DNA of 64,000 bases from contig RHKK01000006.1 in NCBI GenBank assembly GCA_008363075.1, positions 1-64,000 of the forward strand. Direction: 5' to 3'. The position numbers were made by a program, and so were the translations under genes. Below the pieces are notes generated by a model, which worked only from the letters and a program-made list of their open reading frames with translations, was not told where the DNA came from and did not search any database. Below are positions 57,624-64,000 of the stretch, in pieces; the stretch's first letter is position 1, and the number at the start of each line of letters is the position of its first letter. This DNA comes from Candidatus Uhrbacteria bacterium. Its GTDB lineage: Bacteria > Patescibacteriota > Patescibacteriia > 2-12-FULL-60-25.

Positions 57624-57629
57624 GAGAAA

Positions 57630-57653
57630 AACACCCCTTTACGGGGCGTTTTT
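57630..57653 (+). terminator. Terminator after tRNA-Gly
   Basis: ACACCCC-TTTAC-GGGGCGT followed by TTTT. Its loop contains the stop codon of the convergent 53-aa gene. Confidence 0.75.
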
Positions 57654-57800
57654 CGTTTGGCGGATTGCGTCGTTCAGGGTCTGGGTTTCGCGTTGGAGGT
57701 CACGTGTGAGGTCCTGCAATTCCCACACCGCGACGATGAGATCCTGCAGAATGGCATGGATATGCGCGTCGCTCGGACGCGTCATGGTTTTCATGTTCAT
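57639..57800 (-). CDS. Small helical protein, 53 aa
   Basis: Starts ATG 57800, overlapping the stop of the large LTD gene (ATGA), and ends TAA 57641-57639 inside the tRNA-Gly terminator. It begins MNMKTMTRPSDAHIHAILQD and continues as an amphipathic helix (VWELQDLTRDLQRETQTLND). The overlap with the upstream gene is the main support for translation. No family known. Confidence 0.6.
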   Translation of the reverse strand: MNMKTMTRPSDAHIHAILQDLIVAVWELQDLTRDLQRETQTLNDAIRQTKNAP

Positions 57801-59998
57801 ACGCCGTCCGCCGCGCGGGCTTTTTCCACCAGCGCTTCAACCCGGGTCCGCTCGCGCAGACGCTTGAGTCGTTTGTATCCCTCCGACGCGGCCACCGTAA
57901 TCCCGGCCGCGCCGAAGGGCATCCAGAGCGGCAGGCTCTTGGGCGGGTCCGTGGCCGGCGCGAGCGTCGCATGCGAGAGAATCTCCACGTCCTGCGCCGC
58001 GCGGATCACGATGGCGGGTTCCTCACCGCGTGGATCGACCAGCCCGGCCACGCGCACGGTATCGCCTTCCTTCAGTCGGGACGCGCGGTATCCGCTCGCG
58101 GCCTTGATCGTGACGCCGACGAGCGCATCGCCGAGATCGAGCAGGGCGCTCGTCGTTTTGGTTTCGCGGATCGTGCCTTGCACTTCGACAAGACTCCATC
58201 CGTCCTCGAGCGACGGCGCGAGGAAATCCACGACGCGCGGTTTCGGATCGGCGATCGGCGTGTTGAGCTGCTGCCACGCGTCTTTCGAACCCACGCCAAG
58301 TGAGAGGCCGTCGTCGTTTAGCGTGAGCGTCCCCGTGACGCGCACGACCGAACCCATGGGTGGCGTCGGCTGTTTACTCGACCCGCGAACATATAGCCCG
58401 TGTCCGTCGGGGGAGAGGAGGACGTAGTGATTCTTATTCAGGATGCCCGGCTTGGTCGCGACCGTGCCGCTGATCGCGATGCGGACATTCGGTTCGATTT
58501 TGGTCAGCATATCGTGGGTGATTTCATAGATGACGGTTTTCTTTGCCGTCGTGCCCGACTTCGTGTTCGTGCCTTTCTTTTGATCCTCCGCTCGGGGTTC
58601 TGTCGTCACGCCACCCGTCTCATCGTCACTCCTCGCGGCCACGGACATGATTTGGGCTGACTCATTCCAATCGATTTGCGTCTCGCTTGCTTCGCTGATC
58701 GGAAACTCGACCGGTTCGGGCGGCGGAAGCGTCACGATCTCTTCTTCGACGATCACGACTTCTTCGGTCCCTTCACGAACCCACGCCGTCCCTTCGGGAT
58801 TCTTCATCCATGATTCACCGCTCGCGGTTTTGGGATAGGTCATGCGCTCGACGACGCTGCCGTCCGGACGACGCAGCTCCACCGCATCGCCTCCGTTGTT
58901 GAGCTTCGCGCTGGTCAGTTCGATGCGCACGACGTCGTCCATGACCGTGACGAGGGTCATGTCCGACGGAGGAAAGAGGGCGACGCGTCCGGTCGCGTCG
59001 TAGAGTGCATACCCATCGAGGCTCGCGAGCGTCGTGCCGGACGGGAGCGCGATCTCGATCCATTCGCGCAAGCCGCTCGGAGGCGCCGGGTACATGCGAT
59101 GCAGGCGGAAAGGCGGATACGAGACCGCGCGTGTTGCGACGGTCGTGACGACGGTCGGTGTGGCTTCCGTGGTCGGCAATGTGATCGTTTCAGGCACCGT
59201 GGTTGTCGTTGTGATTGTTGTTGTCGTTGGAACCTCGGTCATAGGTTCGGTCGAAGCGGTTGGTTCGATGACATCCACGGTCGAACTCGTCGTCGATTCG
59301 ATGATCGATTCCGTCGAAGACGCGGTCATCGGAAGCGCTTCGGTACTCGTCGTTTCCGCTGCGGCGAGATCCGCCTCGCTCCAACGGCAGCCGTCGCAGA
59401 TGCCGGGCGTTCCAACATCCGCGACGCCGTCGTCCATGCGCTCGCTTGATTCGGACGTCTGCCATGATCCGTCCGGATGCCGCAGCATCGAGGCTTTCGT
59501 CGTCGAGGAATACCCGGCCGGCGGAGAAGCGCCGTCTCCCGCCGCGTCCACGAGCGCGCCGTCCGCATCGACGAGCTCGATCTTGAGCTTGTCGTTCGGA
59601 AGCGATACGGCGCTTGTGACGAGATGCGGGTCGATCGCCATCGCGCTTTTTTCGGCGTCGTAATTCGCGATCAGGAACGCGGATCGCGGCGCGATTTCGT
59701 GCCCGTCGAGCGAGAGGGAGTTCGCGCCGCTTGCGCCCGTCAGGCGATAGCCCGTGAGATCGATGGGTTCATCGCCCAGATTCCAAAGTTCGATCCATTC
59801 ATCGGCGGTGGATTTGGACGAGCCGGCCCACGCGATCTCGCCGATCAACAGCGGACCGGGTGGAAGTTGCGCGTGCGCCAGCGTCGGAAAGAAGAAAAAC
59901 GTCGTTGCGGAAAGGATTGGGACAGCCAAAAGCCGGCCCGCGAAACGCACGAGCATAGGGATGTGTTCGCGTCCGGTCCGCGGATCGATCTGCCCCAT
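57797..59998 (-). CDS. Secreted lamin-tail/OB-fold surface protein
   Basis: 733 aa. Signal peptide (RLLAVPILSATTFFFFPTLAHA) from about residue 20; Met15 may be the true start. First lamin-tail domain: LIGEIAWAGSSKSTADEWIEL, LTGYRLTGASGANSLSL. A Thr/Ser linker of about 90 residues follows, then a second LTD-like domain (LREWIEIALPSGTTLASLDGYALYD, VRIELTSAKLNNGGDAVELR). Then OB-fold-like segments (VRIAISGTVATKPGI, GSVVRVTGTLTLNDDG, GDTVRVAGLVDPRG) and a terminal helix. Such LTD plus OB proteins often sit with nucleases or competence proteins; this one has no nuclease. Likely wall-exposed and possibly DNA binding. Confidence 0.82.
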   Translation of the reverse strand: MGQIDPRTGREHIPMLVRFAGRLLAVPILSATTFFFFPTLAHAQLPPGPLLIGEIAWAGSSKSTADEWIELWNLGDEPIDLTGYRLTGASGANSLSLDGHEIAPRSAFLIANYDAEKSAMAIDPHLVTSAVSLPNDKLKIELVDADGALVDAAGDGASPPAGYSSTTKASMLRHPDGSWQTSESSERMDDGVADVGTPGICDGCRWSEADLAAAETTSTEALPMTASSTESIIESTTSSTVDVIEPTASTEPMTEVPTTTTITTTTTVPETITLPTTEATPTVVTTVATRAVSYPPFRLHRMYPAPPSGLREWIEIALPSGTTLASLDGYALYDATGRVALFPPSDMTLVTVMDDVVRIELTSAKLNNGGDAVELRRPDGSVVERMTYPKTASGESWMKNPEGTAWVREGTEEVVIVEEEIVTLPPPEPVEFPISEASETQIDWNESAQIMSVAARSDDETGGVTTEPRAEDQKKGTNTKSGTTAKKTVIYEITHDMLTKIEPNVRIAISGTVATKPGILNKNHYVLLSPDGHGLYVRGSSKQPTPPMGSVVRVTGTLTLNDDGLSLGVGSKDAWQQLNTPIADPKPRVVDFLAPSLEDGWSLVEVQGTIRETKTTSALLDLGDALVGVTIKAASGYRASRLKEGDTVRVAGLVDPRGEEPAIVIRAAQDVEILSHATLAPATDPPKSLPLWMPFGAAGITVAASEGYKRLKRLRERTRVEALVEKARAADGV

Positions 59999-60028
59999 GC
60001 AGATCCGTGACCGCGTTCCCGTCGCTTA

Positions 60029-60063
60029 CTACACCACGTTCCAAAAAACGGATCGCTTGTCAA
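60029..60063 (-). promoter_or_regulatory. TTGAC-N16-GGAACGTGG element (member B)
   Basis: Minus strand TTGAC (60063-60059), 16 bases, GGAACGTGGTGTAG (60042-60029). Lies 31 bases before the LTD gene start. Confidence 0.65.
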
Positions 60064-60072
60064 GGGGCGTGG

Positions 60073-60108
60073 AAAAACAAAACACCCGGCGCATGCCGGG
60101 GTTTTGTT
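60073..60108 (-). terminator. Strong terminator of a small RNA
   Basis: Minus strand AACAAAACCCCGGC-ATGC-GCCGGGTGTTTTGTT and then TTT. Also functional on the plus strand. Confidence 0.8.
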
Positions 60109-60143
60109 CTGGTGAGCTCGGAGCTCCGGACTCGGTAATCCTG
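60073..60143 (-). ncRNA. Candidate small RNA, about 70 bases
   Basis: A promoter (60,150-60,178) and the terminator above frame a short transcript with no reading frame. Its 5' half contains GGATTACCGAGTCCGG, the exact complement of the loop region of the tRNA-like element 90 bases upstream. Existence is inferred from promoter plus terminator. Confidence 0.4.
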
Positions 60144-60149
60144 ATTCAG

Positions 60150-60178
60150 AGATTACACCTCGTATTTTAATTTGTCAA
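60150..60178 (-). promoter_or_regulatory. Promoter of the candidate small RNA
   Basis: Minus strand TTGACA (60178-60173), 17 bases, TAATCT (60155-60150). Confidence 0.55.
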
Positions 60179-60193
60179 CTTTTTTGGGTGCGG

Positions 60194-60261
60194 AGCCGAC
60201 GAGGGGAATCAAACCCCTTCACCCTGGATTACCGAGTCCGGGTGAGCATCGAGCCGTCGGC
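60194..60261 (-). ncRNA. tRNA-like element lacking a D arm
   Basis: Minus strand: acceptor-like GCCGACG pairs with CGTCGGC, T arm AGGGG-TTTGATT-CCCCT is complete, and an anticodon-like arm has the 8-base loop CTCGGTAA. Only about 36 bases separate the 5' acceptor strand from the T arm, the D stem (GCTCGATGCTCAC) does not pair, and no CCA is encoded. It starts directly after a promoter-like element (60,266-60,301). Probably a decayed tRNA-Thr relative or a tRNA mimic. Confidence 0.5.
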
Positions 60262-60265
60262 CCGC

Positions 60266-60301
60266 CTAATACCACGTTCCCTTTTTCGAGCCTCGCGTCA
60301 A
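60266..60301 (-). promoter_or_regulatory. TTGAC-N16-GGAACGTGG element (member C)
   Basis: Minus strand TTGAC (60301-60297), 16 bases, GGAACGTGGTATTAG (60280-60266). It ends 4 bases before the tRNA-like element. Confidence 0.65.
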
Positions 60302-60311
60302 GCCAGGGCTG

Positions 60312-60340
60312 TTGACAGTTTGAATAAAATATGCCATTTT
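60312..60340 (+). promoter_or_regulatory. Promoter candidate of the 220-aa gene
   Basis: TTGACA (60312-60317), 17 bases, CATTTT. The spacer is AT-rich (AATAAAATATG). -10 match is weak. Confidence 0.45.
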
Positions 60341-60379
60341 TTTGTCGTCCGTTCTTTTTCTTCGAAACATGAGGTGGTT

Positions 60380-61042
60380 ATGCCGAGGAGAACGCTGGAA
60401 GAGGTCCAGGGAGGCGCGGGCTTCGTCGTGGGGCTCGCCAACGCCTTCATCGTAGAAGCGCGTGAGCGGCAGGTGCCTTTCGCCGCTATCGATCGGCTCT
60501 CGCGGCCGGAAGGACGGGAAACCGTCGGAAAGATCCTCGAGCTCGCGAGACGGGATTGGGAAGGCGTCCCGCAGAACCAGGCGCACGCGCCGACTCCTCC
60601 GCGACCGTGTCCGGTGGATGGCGAGCGCTACGGGGTCTTCGTCGATCCCGGCAAGTTCGATCCCCAGAAGATCGCCTTCATGGATCGTGAGAAGAAACTC
60701 GACCACGACGACATGTGTCGTGAGGCCGCGAGCCAGGTCGGTGAGCGGGTCTTCATCCTCAGGAGCTTCGGCCGGGTCATGAGCCGAAGCGGGGTAAGGC
60801 GCTGGGCCAGAGAGAACGGTTGTCGCGTCGCAACCCTTGCGGAAGCGGACGCGCTGATCGGCGCGTATCCCGAACTGCTCCGCGATGATGCGTCCATCGG
60901 CATCCTCGGCACCTACCAGCGGTTGCAAGGAAGGTATTTCTTCCATCTTCGAAGGCTGCATGGGTTGTCGCCCAGAACGGAGTTCTATCTCGCTTCCGGT
61001 CTGTACAAGGCTCGGACGAGATATGTGTTCGTCCTGGACTAG
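60380..61042 (+). CDS. Hypothetical 220-aa protein
   Basis: From MPRRTLEEVQGGAGFVVGLA, with GAGGTGG just before the ATG at 60380. Soluble, no signal. Distinct stretches: PCPVDGERYGVFVDPGKFDP, RVFILRSFGRVMSRSGVRRW, RVATLAEADALIGAYPELLR, and FHLRRLHGLSPRTEFYLASG. I do not recognise the family. A longer open frame upstream crosses the tRNA-like element and is rejected. Terminator follows. Confidence 0.72.
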   Translation: MPRRTLEEVQGGAGFVVGLANAFIVEARERQVPFAAIDRLSRPEGRETVGKILELARRDWEGVPQNQAHAPTPPRPCPVDGERYGVFVDPGKFDPQKIAFMDREKKLDHDDMCREAASQVGERVFILRSFGRVMSRSGVRRWARENGCRVATLAEADALIGAYPELLRDDASIGILGTYQRLQGRYFFHLRRLHGLSPRTEFYLASGLYKARTRYVFVLD

Positions 61043-61065
61043 TCCCGCGATTGCGGGATTTTATT
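61043..61065 (+). terminator. Terminator of the 220-aa gene
   Basis: TCCCGC-GATT-GCGGGA followed by TTTTATT. Confidence 0.8.
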
Positions 61066-61110
61066 GTGGATAACAATTGCGAAATCCAGTAGAATCAGGC
61101 GTTTGACTTT

Positions 61111-61138
61111 TGTTCTACTCGTGTTCTATTCTTGTTCT
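61111..61138 (+). promoter_or_regulatory. Triple TGTTCT direct repeat: LexA operator and promoter of lexA
   Basis: TGTTCT at 61111, 61122 and 61133, an exact 11-base period, giving two overlapping GTTC-N7-GTTC boxes. The promoter TTGACT (61103-61108)-N18-TATTCT (61127-61132) is covered by them. The ATG is at 61141. Confidence 0.8.
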
Positions 61139-61140
61139 GT

Positions 61141-61755
61141 ATGGCTCCTCCCTTAACACCCAAACAAAAAGAAGTGCTCGATTATATCGTGAACTTCATC
61201 AACGAGCGCGGATTTCCGCCCTCGTATCGCGAAATCGCGGGCGGGCTTGAGCTCGCGTCGCCGTCCACGGTCCACGCGCACGTGCAGGCGTTGCGCGGAC
61301 GCGGGTTCCTGCGCGAGGGAGACGGGGGAGGCGGCCGCGAGCTTGAGCCGACCGACAAGGCCGTGCGCTGGGGGCGGAGCGTCGTGCTGCCGCTGAAGGG
61401 TCTTATCACTGCCGGACAGCCGATCGAGGCCGTGGAAGAGCGCGAGACGTTTGCCGTTCCCGTCGATCTCGTGCCGGACTCGGCCAACTCGTACGTGCTG
61501 CGCGTCAAGGGCGATTCCATGATCGATGAAGGCATCCACGACGGCGATTATGTCATCGTCGAGCACAACCCCTCGCCGAACAACGGCGACGTCGTGGTCG
61601 CACTGCTCGACAACGCCTACGCGACGCTCAAAAAGTTTTTCCGTGAAAAAGACCGCATCCGGTTGCAGCCCGCCAACAAGACCATGAAGCCGATTTATTG
61701 CTATGACCCGCTCATCCAAGGCGTCGTCAAGGCCGTGATCCGCGCGTACCGCTAA
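61141..61755 (+). CDS. lexA: LexA repressor
   Basis: 204 aa from MAPPLTPKQKEVLDYIVNFI. Winged-helix domain GFPPSYREIAGGLELASPSTVHAHVQALRGRGFL, then the self-cleavage domain: Ala-Gly site in LKGLITAGQPIEAVEE (ITAG instead of the usual AAG), Ser in VKGDSMIDEGIHDGDYVIVE and Lys in VVALLDNAYATLKKFF. It represses DNA repair genes until RecA stimulates cleavage. Autoregulation is supported by the boxes upstream. The start at 61141 fits the family; a 3-codon longer frame lies inside the operator. Confidence 0.96.
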   Translation: MAPPLTPKQKEVLDYIVNFINERGFPPSYREIAGGLELASPSTVHAHVQALRGRGFLREGDGGGGRELEPTDKAVRWGRSVVLPLKGLITAGQPIEAVEERETFAVPVDLVPDSANSYVLRVKGDSMIDEGIHDGDYVIVEHNPSPNNGDVVVALLDNAYATLKKFFREKDRIRLQPANKTMKPIYCYDPLIQGVVKAVIRAYR

Positions 61756-61759
61756 TCCT

Positions 61760-62008
61760 ATGTCCTACGAATCCGTACGCGAGTCCGTTGAGGTGCTCGT
61801 GGCCTTTAAGAACGAGCGGCCCGAACCCATGATGTTCAAATGGGGCGCGCGATACTATCAGATCCGTAAGATCAATCTTGTGCATGCCGAGCGCGTCGGG
61901 CGTGAAAAGGTTTACTTTTTCTCCGTCAGCGACGATGCGCACGCCTATCGTCTCGCGTTTCACACCGAGTCGCTCAACTGGCGACTTGAAGAGATGTGCG
62001 TATTATGA
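61760..62008 (+). CDS. Small protein in the lexA operon (DUF6504-like)
   Basis: 82 aa: SVEVLVAFKNERPEPMMFKWGARYYQIRKINL, then EKVYFFSVSDDAHAYRLAFHTESLNWRLEEM. The P..F.WG.R.Y.I...........R.YF.V......Y.L.F....W.LE pattern recalls DUF6504, which is often linked to Y-family polymerases. It follows lexA by 4 bases, so it may be a member of the SOS response. No dinB gene is visible here. Family assignment is tentative. Confidence 0.7.
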   Translation: MSYESVRESVEVLVAFKNERPEPMMFKWGARYYQIRKINLVHAERVGREKVYFFSVSDDAHAYRLAFHTESLNWRLEEMCVL

Positions 62009-62010
62009 GA

Positions 62011-62038
62011 ATGCAGAACGTAAAATGTAAAACGTAAA
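62011..62038. repeat. Heptamer array between convergent genes
   Basis: ATGCAGA, ACGTAAA, ATGTAAA, ACGTAAA, between the stops at 62008 and 62041. Confidence 0.85.
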
Positions 62039-62040
62039 AC

Positions 62041-63870
62041 TTATTCCTGTCCGGTGGCGGTGAGGGGTTCGAAGTTCGTGGAATCCACGTTGGCGACGGC
62101 GAGCACTTCGTCCACGCTAGTCAGTCCGTCGAGTGCTTTCAGCAGGCCGTCCTGTGCCATGGTGATCATGCCGTTCTTTATCGCGACTTCCTGGATTTTG
62201 TACTCGGACACGTCGGCGTTGGACAGGATGAGATCCTCGATCTCCGGCGTCATGGTAAAGATCTCGTAAATGCCGACGCGACCCTTGTATCCGTCATCCG
62301 CAGGCGTCACTTTTTTCGGATCCGGTTCATAGAACGTGAGCTTGTTTAGGTCCACCTTTTCGCCGGACGCCTTGGAGATCGAGCCGAGGATCTCCTTCAC
62401 CTGCTTCAACTTCGCCGTCGATAATTTCGCAGGAACGGCCATTTCCTTCTTCAGCCGGCGGACCAGGCGCTGGCCGATGACGGCGTTTAGCGCAGGCGCG
62501 AGCAAGAACGGTTTGACGCCCATCGAGAGGAAGCGTGGGATGGCGCCGGCCGCGCTGTTGGTGTGGATCGTCGAAACCACCAAGTGGCCGGTAAGCGCGG
62601 CCTGGATCGCGATCTCGGCCGTCTCCACGTCGCGGATTTCACCGACCATCACGATGTCCGGGTCCTGACGCAGGATGGAGCGTAATCCTTTTGCGAAGTC
62701 GTACCCCTTCGAGTGGTCGACCTGGCTCTGGTTGATACCTTGCAGCTTGTATTCGATCGGATCCTCGAGCGTGATGATTTTTTCCGTCGGTGAGTTGAGT
62801 TTTTTCAGGATGGCGTAGAGCGTCGTCGTCTTGCCGGAACCCGTCGGACCCGTCGTGATAATCATCCCGTTGGGCTTCTCGATTTCCTCCTCGAGACGTT
62901 TCAAGGCCGCGCCGCGGATGCCGAGATTGTCGAATTCGAGAGCGATTGCCTTCGGACGTAAAATACGCATCACGACCGATTCGCCGAACGCCGTCGGCAA
63001 AAAGCTCACGCGGATGTCGATTTTCTCGTTCGTGAGATAGATCGTGATGCGGCCGTCCTGCGGGACGTCCTCGACGTTGATCTTTACGCCGGCGAGGAGT
63101 TTCAGGCGACCGATGATCTGCTTCCATGCGGCTTTCGGCAACGTGGCCGCGTCACGCAGGCGTCCGTCGATGCGAAACCGCACCTTCACGTCCTCCTCTT
63201 CCGCTTCGACGTGCACGTCCGACGTGCCGATTTTCAACGCGGCACCGAACATGAGCGTGATGATGTCGGTGGTGCTGACCTCGGTGATCTTTTTCTGCAA
63301 GTCCTCGAAATTGGAGATCTCCTTCTCATATTTGGCGAGATCTTCCTCCTCGATGCGATAGCCGTAGATAATCTCTTTGGGCGTCGGCAGCTTTTCGTAA
63401 AGTTTGAGCGCGTGCTGGAGACTGTCTTCCGAAATAAGGTAGATCGACACGTTCGCGTGCCGCTCCTTGGCGATGCGCTCGGCGATGCGGTCCACCTCCT
63501 TGCCGGGCGTCGTCGTGCCGATGCGGATTTCGTCGCCGACGAGAAAAAAGACGACCGCGTGGAGCGTTTCGGCCACATCGCGCGTGAGGAGCGAAAGCGC
63601 TTCCGGCGCGATCGGGAACCCGCGCAGTTGGATGTAGGGAAGGCCTTGTGCCGCCGCTTTTTCCGCCGTCTCCCGCTCCTTTTCCTGCAGACGCACGGCC
63701 CCCATCGTCTCCTCGAGCTTGGCTTGCGCCGTTGCCTTGGCGGGTGCGGCGGCCTTGCCCAGTTTCGGAGCCGCCTGCTTGGTCGGCTCCTCCGGTTTTT
63801 GCTGCGCCGCGGCCTTGGCGGCGCGGGCTTTTTTGAGGAGGTCCTCGATGGAAGTCGTCTGGTTGGCCAT
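62041..63870 (-). CDS. pilB: Type IV pilus assembly ATPase PilB
   Basis: 609 aa GspE/PilB family. Ala/Lys-rich N terminus, PilZ-like/N1 region, N2 domain (TSDVHVEAEEEDVKVRFRIDGRL), Walker A TTGPTGSGKTTTLYAIL, Asp box ITLEDPIEYKLQGINQSQV, Walker B DIVMVGEIRDVETAEIAIQA, His box TGHLVVSTIHTN. The zinc tetracysteine of many PilB proteins is missing. It powers pilus extension, which Patescibacteria are thought to use for DNA uptake and host contact. Confidence 0.95.
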   Translation of the reverse strand: MANQTTSIEDLLKKARAAKAAAQQKPEEPTKQAAPKLGKAAAPAKATAQAKLEETMGAVRLQEKERETAEKAAAQGLPYIQLRGFPIAPEALSLLTRDVAETLHAVVFFLVGDEIRIGTTTPGKEVDRIAERIAKERHANVSIYLISEDSLQHALKLYEKLPTPKEIIYGYRIEEEDLAKYEKEISNFEDLQKKITEVSTTDIITLMFGAALKIGTSDVHVEAEEEDVKVRFRIDGRLRDAATLPKAAWKQIIGRLKLLAGVKINVEDVPQDGRITIYLTNEKIDIRVSFLPTAFGESVVMRILRPKAIALEFDNLGIRGAALKRLEEEIEKPNGMIITTGPTGSGKTTTLYAILKKLNSPTEKIITLEDPIEYKLQGINQSQVDHSKGYDFAKGLRSILRQDPDIVMVGEIRDVETAEIAIQAALTGHLVVSTIHTNSAAGAIPRFLSMGVKPFLLAPALNAVIGQRLVRRLKKEMAVPAKLSTAKLKQVKEILGSISKASGEKVDLNKLTFYEPDPKKVTPADDGYKGRVGIYEIFTMTPEIEDLILSNADVSEYKIQEVAIKNGMITMAQDGLLKALDGLTSVDEVLAVANVDSTNFEPLTATGQE

Positions 63871-63881
63871 ACGACGTCACG

Positions 63882-64000
63882 TCATGCCCGGATACCGAGC
63901 CAGCCGCGCAGTACGCGATGCATCTTTGCGACCGCGCCACCCTCGCCGAGGCGCACGAACAGGAGGTTCCACGCGCGGTATTGGAACGAGAGATTAAATG
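63882..64000 (-). CDS. C-terminal end of an unidentified gene, cut by the window edge
   Basis: Minus-strand frame to TGA 63884-63882. Reads ..FNLSFQYRAWNLLFVRLG then EGGAVAKMHRVLRGWLGIRA. The tail looks like the membrane-proximal end of a glycosyltransferase or similar, but this is not enough to assign a family. It lies 11 bases upstream of pilB. Confidence 0.5.
   Translation of the reverse strand, partial: FNLSFQYRAWNLLFVRLGEGGAVAKMHRVLRGWLGIRA

Noticed and set aside
60194-60261. Functional tRNA-Thr or tRNA-Pro
   Set aside because: No D stem, 8-base loop, no CCA. Kept as tRNA-like only.
60188-60379. Longer start for the 220-aa protein
   Set aside because: It crosses the tRNA-like element and promoter; the ATG at 60380 has a good ribosome-binding site.

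Overview
This window joins two unrelated kinds of DNA. Bases 1 to about 13,660 are very GC-rich, with long genes that overlap by 1-4 bases, aromatic and fatty acyl-CoA catabolism, ETF and an ETF:quinone oxidoreductase, MoeA and a PBP4-type peptidase. This looks like a large free-living heterotroph; Gemmatimonadota-like is my inference from style only. From about 13,700 to 64,000 the GC content drops. Genes become short and compact, with many small lipoproteins, leaderless-looking promoters, stand-alone tRNAs, type IV pilus PilB and domain repeats that I associate with Patescibacteria (CPR). The switch falls inside an acyl-CoA dehydrogenase gene that loses its C-terminal domain, with no mobile element there. 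An assembly chimera is the simplest explanation.

Layout of the GC-rich part: a partial gene; dacB-like peptidase, moeA and a METTL20/16-like methyltransferase (1-3,661); a lipoprotein (3,717-4,169); the minus-strand set etfB-etfA-membrane FeS/cytochrome b oxidoreductase (8,275 down to 4,385); then a divergent plus-strand operon of a salicylyl/anthraniloyl-CoA-type monooxygenase-reductase fusion, SDR, MarR regulator, enoyl-CoA hydratase and a broken acyl-CoA dehydrogenase (8,478 to about 13,660). Electrons from the dehydrogenase would pass through ETF and the membrane oxidoreductase to quinone.

Layout of the Patescibacteria-like part: an unknown 393-aa protein with a consensus promoter; two GT4 glycosyltransferases and a sugar-phosphate transferase (15.2-19.1 kb); XerC-like recombinase, MazG, tRNA-Arg, slipin and a transglycosylase-like protein (19.9-22.9 kb); tRNA-His, HNH protein, cupredoxin, nuclease, YwbE, amine oxidase, VKOR, DoxX and secreted repeat proteins (23-30 kb); a degenerate P-type ATPase (30-31.8 kb); C39-like, PH-domain, RuvB and RimK proteins and tRNA-Leu (32-35.7 kb); lipoproteins, PolX, PfkB kinase, RsmE and ClpB (36-43 kb); RsmI, MetG, CvpA, TatD, MutY, NUDIX and SNF2 (43.8-52 kb); pyrophosphatase, flavin reductase, lipoproteins, tRNA-Ile, phosphatase, methyltransferase and tRNA-Gly (52.5-57.6 kb); a large LTD/OB-fold secreted protein, a tRNA-like element, LexA and PilB (57.6-64 kb).

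The most interesting structure is not protein-coding. The second part carries (1) arrays of degenerate 7-base units, often paired as inverted arms at gene ends and sometimes inside reading frames; (2) four 28-base palindromes with GTAG...CTAC ends and a different centre each time, which supply stop codons to neighbouring genes; (3) extended -10 promoters placed 6-7 bases before start codons; (4) a repeated TTGAC-N16-GGAACGTGG element; (5) GTTC-N7-GTTC LexA-type boxes at lexA and ruvB; (6) a CIRCE-like operator at clpB; and (7) a tRNA-like element with an 8-base anticodon-type loop and a 16-base perfect complement nearby.
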